Positions 1 to 7,679 are shown, counted from the first letter of the stretch. The stretch is 8,598 nucleotides of DNA from Caulobacteraceae bacterium (GCA_030151985.1 JASLDZ010000170.1:1-8598), one strand, 5' to 3'. A program made the numbers and translations. Notes: a model not told the origin generated them from the sequence alone.

Positions 1-438
1 GCCCGCGATCCGCGCATGATCGTGTCGGACGCCGAGACGCGGCTGGGCGTGCGCTACACCTACGACACCCTGCGCCTGTTCAAGGCGCGCTGGCCGGCGG
101 TGCGGTTCGTCTGGCTGATGGGCGCGGACAACCTGGCGGGCTTCCACCGCTGGCGGGGCTGGATCGACATCCTGCGGCTCATGCCCGTGGCGGTGGTGGC
201 GCGGCCCGGCTCGCTGCTCAACAGCCGCTTCGCGCCGGCCGCGCGCCGTTTCGCTCAGGCCCGCCTGCCCTCCTGCGCAGCTCCGCTCCTGCCGTACGCG
301 CCCCCGTCGGCGTGGCTCTGGCTCGGCGCCCCGCTGCACCCGCAGAGCTCGACCGCGCTGCGCGAACGGGAAGCCTCTCTTCTCTCCCCCATCGCAGATG
401 GGGGAGTACCCCGAAGGGGGGAGGGGGCCGCGCGATAG
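1..438 (+). CDS. nadD: Nicotinate-nucleotide adenylyltransferase, C-terminal part (5' end outside window)
   Basis: NadD transfers AMP from ATP to nicotinate mononucleotide, giving deamido-NAD in cytoplasmic NAD synthesis. The frame is open from base 1, so the N-terminal nucleotide-binding part lies to the left. Visible family hallmarks are the WLMGADNL segment followed by FHRW and a W-x-D-I stretch (bases about 112-172), and the C-terminal HPQSSTALR signature (bases about 337-363), which matches the SSTxxR motif of nucleotidyltransferases. Homologues normally end a few residues after this motif. Here about 22 extra residues follow, encoded by the left arm of a palindromic repeat, and the TAG stop at 436-438 also lies in that element. 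nadD next to rsfS and rlmH is a common bacterial order. The identity is firm; the odd tail is seen directly, and its dispensability is inferred. Confidence 0.93.
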   Translation, partial: ARDPRMIVSDAETRLGVRYTYDTLRLFKARWPAVRFVWLMGADNLAGFHRWRGWIDILRLMPVAVVARPGSLLNSRFAPAARRFAQARLPSCAAPLLPYAPPSAWLWLGAPLHPQSSTALREREASLLSPIADGGVPRRGEGAAR

Positions 439-531
439 CGCGGAAGACGCAGGCGCTCGCGGCGCTCCACGTCGGTGCGCGAAGCGGCCCCTCCACCCCT
501 TCCGGGTCCCCTCCATGCCTCGCATAGGGAG
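385..531. repeat. Long imperfect palindromic repeat at the end of nadD
   Basis: The left arm (about 385-430) and the reverse complement of the right arm (about 483-531) align over roughly 42 bases at about three quarters identity. Both contain a CCC(C/G)GAAGGGG block followed by a G-run and GGCCGC. The left arm carries its own perfect small hairpin, CCCCCATC-GCA-GATGGGGG, at 386-404. The intervening loop is about 50 bases. This is the architecture of the dispersed GC-rich palindromes found in many copies in Caulobacterales and related genomes; that it is such a family is inferred, because only one copy is visible. It encodes the last residues and stop of nadD and may act in the RNA as a 3' stability or termination structure. 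Confidence 0.7.
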
Positions 532-548
532 GATCACGAGGGTCGTGG

Positions 549-574
549 TTGCGGCGCCCCTTCTGTGCTACGAT
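549..574 (+). promoter_or_regulatory. Possible housekeeping-sigma promoter for rsfS
   Basis: TTGCGGC at 549-555, an 11-base spacer and GCTACGAT at 567-574 resemble the Caulobacter housekeeping promoter pattern (TTGACGS, 10-14 bases, GCTANAWC). The -35 first triplet and the GCTA core are kept, with mismatches elsewhere. It lies just after the first palindromic repeat and just before the point where coding-type codon use begins (about 600). Transcription from it would start near 580-585, downstream of both conventional start codons of rsfS. This is a pattern match only. Confidence 0.35.
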
Positions 575-1089
575 CTCTAGCTTCCATCGTCCCTCCTCCG
601 GAAGCCGAGCCGCTGACCTCCCCCGCAGAAGCCCCCTACGCCGACCAAGAGCCCCACGTCGCGAGCGACGGCGCGCCCACGATCGACGCCATCGACGCCG
701 CGGAGCTGGAGACGCTGGACGATCCGAAGGCGGCGCAGGACGGCGACGGCCATGCTCCTTTCGCCGGCGGCGACATCGCGTCCGCCGACCTCCAGGCGCT
801 GATCCTGAAGAAGCTGGACGACGACAAGGCCGAGGACGTCGTCGTCATCGACCTGGCCGGCAAGAGCCCGATCGCCGACGCGGTGGTGGTCGCCTCCGGC
901 CGCTCGCAGCGCCACGTCGCCGCCATCGCCGAGCACCTGCAGCGCGCGCTGAAGGACGCCGGCCTCGGCCGCGCCCCCACCGAGGGCCTGCCCCACGCCG
1001 ACTGGGTGCTGATCGACGCCGGCGACGTGATCGTCCACCTGTTCCGCCCCGAGGTGCGCGCCTTCTACCAGATCGAGAAGATCTGGTAG
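565..1089 (+). CDS. rsfS: Ribosomal silencing factor RsfS (YbeB/Iojap family)
   Basis: RsfS binds ribosomal protein uL14 on the 50S subunit and blocks joining to the 30S, lowering translation in poor growth conditions. The conserved domain starts near DLQALILKKLDDDKAEDVVV (base 787) and runs to the stop. It contains the family's closing pattern: G, ADW, a DAGDVIVHLF stretch, an arginine, FYQIEKIW. The N-terminal 70 or so residues are acidic and not conserved, as in other alphaproteobacterial homologues. The start is uncertain. GTG 565 is listed as the nearest conventional codon, and GTG 475 is also in frame. However, codons before about 600 show poor GC3 while those after are typical of real genes here, which points to CTG 613 (158 codons including the stop) preceded by a weak GGAAG at 600-604. 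The gene lies between two palindromic repeats. Confidence 0.88.
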   Translation: MLRSLASIVPPPEAEPLTSPAEAPYADQEPHVASDGAPTIDAIDAAELETLDDPKAAQDGDGHAPFAGGDIASADLQALILKKLDDDKAEDVVVIDLAGKSPIADAVVVASGRSQRHVAAIAEHLQRALKDAGLGRAPTEGLPHADWVLIDAGDVIVHLFRPEVRAFYQIEKIW

Positions 1090-1125
1090 GTGGACAGCCC
1101 CCACCGCACGGCCAGCGCGTGACTC

Positions 1126-1300
1126 TTTCCTCCCTCCCCCTCGAGGGGAGGGTGTCGCGAGCGGAGCGAGGGACGGGTGGGGGGAGGTATCACCCACTCG
1201 CCGATCGTGGCGCCTCTTCCTTCGTACGCTTCGCTCTCGTTCCCCCACCCGTGTCTCGCTTCGCTCGAGCCACCCTCCCCTCCGCCGACGGGAGGGAGAA
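1126..1300. repeat. Long palindromic repeat filling the rsfS-rlmH gap
   Basis: The left arm (about 1126-1186) and the reverse complement of the right arm (about 1239-1300) align over nearly 60 bases at about 80% identity. Shared blocks are AGGGGAGGGTG, CGAGCG(G/A)AGCGAG and ACGGGTGGGG. The left arm has a nested perfect 8-base stem, CCCTCCCC/GGGGAGGG (1132-1139 with 1145-1152). The loop (about 1187-1238) holds nothing gene-like. Sequences like this are abundant dispersed elements in Caulobacterales and neighbouring orders (recalled, not searched). The right arm ends with GGAGGGAGAA directly before the rlmH start, so the element forms the whole leader of rlmH. Apart from this repeat I see nothing in the 211-base gap. 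Confidence 0.8.
1291..1295 (+). promoter_or_regulatory. rlmH ribosome binding site supplied by the repeat
   Basis: GGAGG, five bases before the GTG start of rlmH, is a near-ideal Shine-Dalgarno. It belongs to the right arm of the palindrome at 1126-1300 and is complementary to CCTCC runs in the left arm at 1129-1134, so a fully folded leader would bury it. Confidence 0.7.
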
Positions 1301-1768
1301 GTGAGGATCGCCATCGTCGCCGTGGGACGGCTCGGCCGCGCGCCGGAAGCCGCTCTGGCGCTCGACTACGCCGCCCGCGCCACCGCATCGGGCCGGACGC
1401 TGGGGCTCGGCCCCGTCGAGATCGTCGAGGTCGAAGCCAGGAAGCCCGGCAAGGCCGCCGAAGCCGAGGCGATCCGCACGGCGATCGGCGACGGCGCGCT
1501 CGTGGTCGCCTGCGACGAGCGCGGCAAGGCGTGGCCCTCCCGCGCCTTTGCCGACCGCATCGCCGGCTGGCGCGACTGCGGCGAGCGCAGGTTGGCCTTC
1601 GTCGTCGGCGGCGCGGACGGGCTCGACCCCGCCTTCGTCGCCGACGCGCGCGAGACCCTCGCGTTCGGCCCGCAGACCTGGCCGCACGCCCTGGCCCGCG
1701 CCATGCTGGCCGAGCAGGTGTATCGCGCCGTCACCATCCTGGCCGGCTCGCCCTACCACCGGGACTGA
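1301..1768 (+). CDS. rlmH: 23S rRNA (pseudouridine(1915)-N(3))-methyltransferase RlmH
   Basis: RlmH is a small SPOUT-fold methyltransferase that uses S-adenosylmethionine to methylate pseudouridine 1915 in helix 69 of 23S rRNA, acting on the assembled 70S ribosome. The 155-residue length is the family norm. Motifs in order are CDERGKAWPS (71-80), FVVGGADGLDP (100-110, the SAM-binding knot region), the TWPHALAR stretch (126-133), EQVYRA (139-143 region) and the C-terminal PYHRD (151-155), which holds the conserved YHR end. The start is GTG, chosen because MRIAIVAVGR matches the family N-terminus and GGAGG lies five bases upstream. It sits after rsfS as in many bacteria, but is followed 41 bases later by an LPS gene rather than the envC/ctpA-type genes often found next in alphaproteobacteria. 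Confidence 0.96.
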   Translation: MRIAIVAVGRLGRAPEAALALDYAARATASGRTLGLGPVEIVEVEARKPGKAAEAEAIRTAIGDGALVVACDERGKAWPSRAFADRIAGWRDCGERRLAFVVGGADGLDPAFVADARETLAFGPQTWPHALARAMLAEQVYRAVTILAGSPYHRD

Positions 1769-1809
1769 GCGGCTTGACCCCGCCCCCCGGCCAAGCTCAC
1801 ACCGACGCC

Positions 1810-3591
1810 ATGACCCCCGCCGCCGCGGGCGACGCCGAGCCCTCCGGGCGCGCGGTCGCCAAGCGCCTGTTCGACGAATACCTGAAGCCCCGCTGGCGCT
1901 CGCTCGTCGGCGCGTTGGCCTGCGCCGTCCTAGCCGGAGCCCTGACCTCGCTCCTGATCTGGATGCTCAACCCGACCATCAAGCGCATCTTCGAGCAGCG
2001 GCGCACCGACAGTCTGCTGCTGATCCCGGCCGTGATCGTGGTCATCGGGCTGCTCCGCGCCCTGGCGCAGATCGGACAGGCCTACGTCACGAACGGCCTG
2101 GGGCACCGCATGGTGGGCGAAATGCAGGTGCGGCTGTTCGGGAGCCTGGTGCGCGCCGACCTCGCCCGGCTGCGTTCGGAACATTCGGGGAGCTACCTCT
2201 CATCGGTGCTCTATGACGCGGGGCTGATCCGCGAGGGCGCGACCACAGGCGTGGTGAACTACGTGCAGGCGGCGGTGACCGTCGGCGGCGCCCTGTTCGT
2301 GATGCTGACCCAGGACTGGATCCTGTCGCTGGTGGTGCTGGTCTCGGCGCCGGTCGCCTCAGCGGTGATGCGACGCTTTGGCCGGCGAACTCGCAAGGCG
2401 GCCCGGGGCGCGATGTCGGAGACCTCGGCCCTCTCCACGGCGGTCATGGAGAGCCTGGACGGGGTGAAGCTCGTCAAGATCGACAACCGCGAGGCCTTCG
2501 AGGAGGCGCGCGTCGCCGCCGTCGTCGCGCGCCGCCAGCACCACATCATCAAGGGGGCGAACGCTCGCGCCGCCGCCGCGCCTGCGACCGAGGCCCTGAT
2601 GACCGTCGTCCTGGCGGCCGTCTTCGCATACGGAGGTTGGCGGGCCGTCCATCACCAGATCGGGCTCAACCAGCTCGTCACCTTCTTCGGAGCGCTCCTG
2701 ACGCTCTCGCAGAACCTGCGACAGGTCGCCAACCTGCAGTCCACGATCGCCGAGGGGCTGGCCGCGGGCGGCCGCCTGTTCGCCGCGCTGGACGTGGAGC
2801 CCGAGGTTCGGGATGCGCCCGGCGCTCCCGCGCTCCACCTGGACCGCGCCACCGTCGCCTTCGAGGCCGTCGACTTCGGATACGCCCCCGGCGTGCCGGC
2901 GCTGACGGGCGTCTCCCTTCAGGTGCGGCGCGGCGAGACGGTCGCGCTCGTCGGCCCCTCTGGCGGGGGCAAGTCCACCATCCTCAGCCTGATCCCGCGC
3001 TTCTACGACGTCACGGCCGGCGCCGTGACGATCGACGGCCAGGACGTGCGCGCCGTCTCGTCCGCCTCGCTGCGCGACGCCATCGCGCTGGTGACGCAGG
3101 AGCCGTTCCTGTTCGACGACACCGTGCGCGCCAACATCGCCTACGCCCGCCCCGAAGCGTCCGACGCCGAGGTCGAGGCCGCCGCCCGCGCCGCCGCGGC
3201 GCACGACTTCGTCACCGCCCTGCCCGCCGGCTACCTGACCCAGGTGGGCGAGGCGGGCGCGCGCCTCTCCGGCGGCCAACGCCAGCGCATCGCCATCGCC
3301 CGCGCCTTCCTGAAGGATGCGCCGATCCTGCTGCTCGACGAGGCCACCAGCGCGCTCGACACCGAGAGCGAGGCGCAGGTGCAGGCCGCGCTGGAGCGGC
3401 TGATGGCCGGCCGCACCACGCTGATGATCGCCCACCGCCTGTCGACCGTGCGCTCCGCGAATCTCATCCACGTGGTCGACCGGGGCCGGATCGTGGAGAG
3501 CGGCGATCATCGAGCGCTGGTGGCGGCCGGCGGTCTCTACGCGCGGCTGGCCAAGGCGCAGAACCTGGACGTGCTGGAGGGCGCGCGCTGA
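1810..3591 (+). CDS. msbA: MsbA-type lipid A flippase, ABC exporter (fused permease and ATPase)
   Basis: This is an inner-membrane ABC exporter half-transporter of 593 residues, acting as a homodimer. Its place in front of waaA and lpxK points to flipping of Kdo-lipid A from the inner to the outer leaflet. Hydrophobic segments begin near residues 31, 68, 148, 170, 262 and 289, giving the six helices of a type IV exporter. The nucleotide-binding domain has Walker A GPSGGGKST (382-390), Q-loop glutamine 430, signature LSGGQ (486-490), Walker B ILLLDE with D510 and catalytic E511, the SALD D-loop, and H-loop histidine 542, so it should be active. ATG 1810 has no clear Shine-Dalgarno. An in-frame TTG at 1774 would add 12 residues. 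A TTGACC at 1774-1779 could instead be a -35 box for a nearly leaderless transcript. Other lipid or drug exporters share this fold, so the substrate is inferred from context. Confidence 0.9.
   Translation: MTPAAAGDAEPSGRAVAKRLFDEYLKPRWRSLVGALACAVLAGALTSLLIWMLNPTIKRIFEQRRTDSLLLIPAVIVVIGLLRALAQIGQAYVTNGLGHRMVGEMQVRLFGSLVRADLARLRSEHSGSYLSSVLYDAGLIREGATTGVVNYVQAAVTVGGALFVMLTQDWILSLVVLVSAPVASAVMRRFGRRTRKAARGAMSETSALSTAVMESLDGVKLVKIDNREAFEEARVAAVVARRQHHIIKGANARAAAAPATEALMTVVLAAVFAYGGWRAVHHQIGLNQLVTFFGALLTLSQNLRQVANLQSTIAEGLAAGGRLFAALDVEPEVRDAPGAPALHLDRATVAFEAVDFGYAPGVPALTGVSLQVRRGETVALVGPSGGGKSTILSLIPRFYDVTAGAVTIDGQDVRAVSSASLRDAIALVTQEPFLFDDTVRANIAYARPEASDAEVEAAARAAAAHDFVTALPAGYLTQVGEAGARLSGGQRQRIAIARAFLKDAPILLLDEATSALDTESEAQVQAALERLMAGRTTLMIAHRLSTVRSANLIHVVDRGRIVESGDHRALVAAGGLYARLAKAQNLDVLEGAR
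3576..3581 (+). promoter_or_regulatory. Ribosome binding site that fixes the CTG start of the next gene
   Basis: GGAGGG inside the last codons of msbA lies six bases before CTG 3588. That CTG overlaps the msbA stop as CTGA, exactly as GTGA does at the next two gene junctions. This spacing is the main reason to place the start of the acyltransferase gene at a CTG. Confidence 0.6.
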
Positions 3592-4265
3592 GGCCGCTGC
3601 GCATCCCTTGGCTGCAGGCGGCGCTGGCGTGGCTGCTGGCGAGCTACCTGCGCGCCACGCTGCGCACCATCCGCTGGCGCCACGAGGGCCGGGAGCGCGC
3701 CGAGGCGGTGTGGGACCGACGCGGCCCCGTCATCGTCTGCTTCCAGCACGGCCGCATCGCGCTCTCCCCCGCCTGCTGGCCGCTGGACCGGGCGCAGGAG
3801 CCGCGCGCGATGATCTCGCTCTCCGCCGACGGCGCCTTCGTGGCGCGGGCGATGGAGGCGCTGGGCTTCCCCGCCATCCGGGGCGGCGCGGGCAAGGCCT
3901 CGGCCAAGGGCGGCGCCAGCGCCTTCCGCGAGACCCTGCGCTGGCTGAGGTCCGGCGGCGGAGTCGCCATCACGCCCGACGGGCCCCGCGGCCCCATAGG
4001 CGCCATGACCGACGGGCCGCCGCTGCTAGCCAAGGCCAGCGGCGCGCCGGTGCTGCTGGTGGGCCTCGCCTGCCGCCCCTGCGCGCGGATGAACAGCTGG
4101 GACCGGCACGCCGTGCCGCTCCCTTTCGGCCGGGGCGCCATCGTCTGGGCCGGCCCCTTCCACGCCCCCCGCGACGCCGATGCCGCGGCCGTCGAGCGGC
4201 TGCGGGAGGGTTGGCGGGCGGCGCTGGCCGACGCCACCGATCGCGCCGAGGCGCTGGCGGCGTGA
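3588..4265 (+). CDS. DUF374 family, lysophospholipid acyltransferase-like protein
   Basis: This is a roughly 225-residue protein of the DUF374 / lysophospholipid acyltransferase-like family that often sits between msbA and waaA in alphaproteobacteria. It is probably an inner-membrane-associated acyltransferase acting on lipid A or a phospholipid, but the substrate is not established for this gene. Seen in the sequence: an N-terminal amphipathic or hydrophobic stretch (LQAALAWLLASYL), FQHGR with candidate catalytic H54, LSADGAFVA, GGAGKAS, and TPDGPRGP (129-136), the most typical family motif, followed by a hydrophobic segment around APVLLVGLAC. The length and N-terminus fit the family only if translation starts at CTG 3588, since no ATG, GTG or TTG lies in frame between inside msbA and a GTG at about 3708, which would cut off conserved sequence. 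It overlaps msbA by four bases (CTGA) and waaA by four (GTGA). Confidence 0.85.
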   Translation: MRPLRIPWLQAALAWLLASYLRATLRTIRWRHEGRERAEAVWDRRGPVIVCFQHGRIALSPACWPLDRAQEPRAMISLSADGAFVARAMEALGFPAIRGGAGKASAKGGASAFRETLRWLRSGGGVAITPDGPRGPIGAMTDGPPLLAKASGAPVLLVGLACRPCARMNSWDRHAVPLPFGRGAIVWAGPFHAPRDADAAAVERLREGWRAALADATDRAEALAA

Positions 4266-5530
4266 GCGCCGCCCTGGCCGCCTACCGCGCGCTCACCGCG
4301 CTCGCTGAACCGCTGGCGCCGCTGTGGCTCGATCGCCGCGCCCGGAGCGGCAAGGAGGAGCGCGCGCGGTTGGGCGAGCGGCTGGCGCGCGACGACGACG
4401 CCCGACCGCGGGGCCGGCTGGCGTGGCTGCACGGGGCGAGCGTGGGCGAGGGCCTGTCGCTCCTGCCGCTGGTCCACGCCCTGCGCGAGGCCGACCCCGC
4501 GCTCGGCCTGCTGGTCACCTCCGGCACCGTCACCTCCGCCGCGCTGCTCGCCAAGCGCCTGCCCCCCGACACGGCGCACCGGTACGTGCCCCTCGACCTG
4601 CCGGGCGCCGCCCGCCGCTTCGCCGCGCGGTGGCGGCCGGACCTCGCCGTCTTCGTGGAGAGCGAGGTCTGGCCCAACCTCCTGGCGGCCGTCCGCCGGG
4701 AGGGCGCACGCACGGCGCTGGTCTCCGCGCGGCTGTCGGCCAGGAGCCTCCGGGGCTGGACCCGGGCGCCCGCAGCCGCGCGCGCCCTGTTCGGCGGCTT
4801 CGACCTCGTGCTGGCGCAGGACGACGCGACGGCGGCGGGGCTGGCCGCGCTCGGCGCACGCGACGACGGGCGGCTGAACCTGAAGCTGGCCGGCGAGCCC
4901 CTCCCCGTCGACCGCGACGCGCTGCTCGCGATGGAGGGCTTCCTCACGGACACCCACGTGTGGCTCGCCGCCTCGACCCACCCGGGCGAGGAGGAGATCG
5001 TGCTGGACGCCTTCGGCCGGGCGGACCGCTCCGACGCCAGGCTGGTGATCGTTCCGCGCCATCCCGAACGGGGACCGGCCGTGGCGGCGCTCGCCCGGGC
5101 GCGCGGCTGGCGCACCGGCCTTCGCAGCGCAGGCGACGCGCTGGACGGCTCCGCTTTCGTCTACGTCGCGGACACGCTGGGAGAACTCGGCACCTTCTAC
5201 GCCCTGGCGGATACGGGCGGCGCGCTGATCGGCGGCAGCCTCGTGGCGCAAATCGGAGGCCACAACCCGCTGGAGGCGCTGCGCCGCAACTGCGCCGTCG
5301 CGACCGGACCGCATGTGGAGAACTGGCGGCCGATCTACGACGCGCTGGGCGACGCCGTGGCCGTCGTGGAGGACGCCCGGGCGTTGGCGCGCGTCTTCAC
5401 CGCGTGGCTGGACGAGCCGGACGCGTCGCGCGCCCGCACGGCGCGGGGACGGGAGATCGCAGAGTCGGCGTCGGCCGACGTGCGGACGGTCGCGGGCCGC
5501 CTCCTCGCGCTCTCTAAGGCGCGGCCGTGA
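4262..5530 (+). CDS. waaA: 3-deoxy-D-manno-octulosonic acid (Kdo) transferase
   Basis: WaaA (KdtA) transfers Kdo from CMP-Kdo to the lipid A precursor at the cytoplasmic face of the inner membrane. It is a 422-residue GT-B glycosyltransferase of normal length. Motifs are HGASVGEG (57-64; E63 is the likely catalytic base), ESEVWPN (133-139), SARLSARS, an NLK segment, ASTHPGEE (237-244), PRHPER (265-270), and GGSLVAQIGGHNPLE (324-338) with the conserved histidine and glutamate that contact the nucleotide sugar. The N-terminus is only mildly hydrophobic (AYRALTALAEPLAPLWL), consistent with the family's single membrane anchor. The GTG start overlaps the preceding TGA (GTGA), with GAGG ten bases before it. 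How many Kdo residues it adds cannot be read from sequence. Confidence 0.96.
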   Translation: MSAALAAYRALTALAEPLAPLWLDRRARSGKEERARLGERLARDDDARPRGRLAWLHGASVGEGLSLLPLVHALREADPALGLLVTSGTVTSAALLAKRLPPDTAHRYVPLDLPGAARRFAARWRPDLAVFVESEVWPNLLAAVRREGARTALVSARLSARSLRGWTRAPAAARALFGGFDLVLAQDDATAAGLAALGARDDGRLNLKLAGEPLPVDRDALLAMEGFLTDTHVWLAASTHPGEEEIVLDAFGRADRSDARLVIVPRHPERGPAVAALARARGWRTGLRSAGDALDGSAFVYVADTLGELGTFYALADTGGALIGGSLVAQIGGHNPLEALRRNCAVATGPHVENWRPIYDALGDAVAVVEDARALARVFTAWLDEPDASRARTARGREIAESASADVRTVAGRLLALSKARP

Positions 5531-6555
5531 AGCTCGCCACGCCGCGCTGGTGGTATGTGCGCGACGGCGCGCCCGCGCCGATGCTGCGGCTCCTGCTGCG
5601 GCCGATCTCATGGCTATGGGCGGAAGCGACGGCGCGGCGGATCGCCCGGGCGGTTCCCGCCGACCCGGGCGTCCCGGTGATCTGCGTCGGCAACCTGACG
5701 GTCGGCGGCGCCGGCAAGACCCCGGTCGCGCGCGAGCTGCTGGCGCGGCTGCGGGCGCGGGGGCTGGAGGCGCACGGCCTGTCGCGCGGGCACGGAGGCC
5801 GGCTGGCGGGGCCGCACCGGGTCGATCCCGCGCGCGACGGCTTCGCCGACGTAGGCGACGAGCCGCTGATGCTGGCGACCGACGGGCCCATGTGGGTCTC
5901 GCGCAACCGCCTCGCGGGCGCCCGCGCGGCGGCCGCCGCTGGCGCGGAGGCGGTGGTGATGGACGACGGCCACCAGAACCCCTCGGTGCGGAGGTCGCTG
6001 TCGATCGTCGTCGTGGACGGCGAGACCCGCGACGGGGAGTGGCCGTTCGGCGACGGCGCCGTCTTTCCGTCGGGGCCGATGCGGGAGCCGCTGGCGGCGG
6101 GGCTCGCGCGGGCGGACGCGGTGGTCGTGCTCCTCCCCGCTGGCCTCGCGGGCGTCGAGCCCGAGCTGGAAGCGCTTTTCGCTCCTTTGCCCGTCCTGGT
6201 CGCGCGACTGGAGCCGGCCGCCCCGCCGCCAGAAGGCCCGCAGATGGGGTTTGCGGGGGTGGGCAAGCCCTGGAAGGTCGAGCGCGCGCTGCGGACCGCC
6301 GGCTGCGACCTGAAGGACTTCGCCTCCTTCGCCGACCACGCCGCCTACTCGGAGGCCGACCTGCGGGCGCTGTCCGAGCGGGCGGAGGTGTTCGGCGCCG
6401 CCCTCGTCACCACCGAGAAGGACTGGGTGCGCCTGCCCCCCGCCTGGCGCGAGCGGGTGGCGGCATGGCCCGTTCGGGCGCGGTTCGACGACGAGCCGGA
6501 CCTCGACGCCCTCCTGGCGCGGGCGCTCGGGCCCCGGCCGTCCGCCGCCGGCTGA
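5527..6555 (+). CDS. lpxK: Tetraacyldisaccharide 4'-kinase (lipid A 4'-kinase)
   Basis: LpxK phosphorylates the 4' position of the tetraacyldisaccharide 1-phosphate to make lipid IVA, the substrate of WaaA, on the cytoplasmic side of the inner membrane. The protein has 342 residues, close to the family norm. It has an N-terminal hydrophobic anchor (MLRLLLRPISWLW), a P-loop GNLTVGGAGKTP (55-66, K64 and T65), SRGHGG (86-91; tyrosine is more usual at the fourth position), VGDEP (109-113), the catalytic and metal region DDGHQN (146-151), PSGPMREP, FAGVGKPWK, DHAAYSEADL and VTTEKDWVRL. The GTG start overlaps the waaA stop as GTGA. It is the last gene of the LPS operon, and a strong hairpin follows immediately. 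I see nothing suggesting loss of function. Confidence 0.96.
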   Translation: MKLATPRWWYVRDGAPAPMLRLLLRPISWLWAEATARRIARAVPADPGVPVICVGNLTVGGAGKTPVARELLARLRARGLEAHGLSRGHGGRLAGPHRVDPARDGFADVGDEPLMLATDGPMWVSRNRLAGARAAAAAGAEAVVMDDGHQNPSVRRSLSIVVVDGETRDGEWPFGDGAVFPSGPMREPLAAGLARADAVVVLLPAGLAGVEPELEALFAPLPVLVARLEPAAPPPEGPQMGFAGVGKPWKVERALRTAGCDLKDFASFADHAAYSEADLRALSERAEVFGAALVTTEKDWVRLPPAWRERVAAWPVRARFDDEPDLDALLARALGPRPSAAG

Positions 6556-6558
6556 CCG

Positions 6559-6592
6559 CGCCGCCCTCCGACGCGCCGTCGGCAGGGCGGCG
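6559..6592. terminator. Shared hairpin between convergent lpxK and recA
   Basis: CCGACG (6568-6573) pairs with CGTCGG (6577-6582) across a three-base loop. After a one-base bulge, CCGCCCT (6561-6567) pairs with AGGGCGG (6584-6590), and two more pairs extend the base. It begins four bases after the lpxK stop and ends 18 bases before the recA stop, so it could close both transcripts. There is no T-run on either side, so it may stop polymerase inefficiently alone or mainly protect 3' ends. Confidence 0.65.
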
Positions 6593-6610
6593 GCGGTCCG
6601 GAACCCGCCG

Positions 6611-7672
<1,062 letters not shown>

Positions 7673-7679
7673 GTCAGTG

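Noticed and set aside
577..1314. 245-codon open frame on the minus strand across rsfS and the second repeat
   Set aside because: It is antisense to rsfS and reads through the palindrome; there is no family resemblance or ribosome binding site.
2359..3510. 383-codon open frame on the minus strand inside msbA
   Set aside because: It is a shadow of msbA with no recognisable motifs, and msbA carries all its ATPase motifs in the same bases.
3644..5611. 655-codon open frame on the minus strand
   Set aside because: It lies opposite the DUF374 gene and waaA, whose motifs are unmistakable. Its composition (R, A, G, Q repeats) is typical of antisense frames in very GC-rich DNA.
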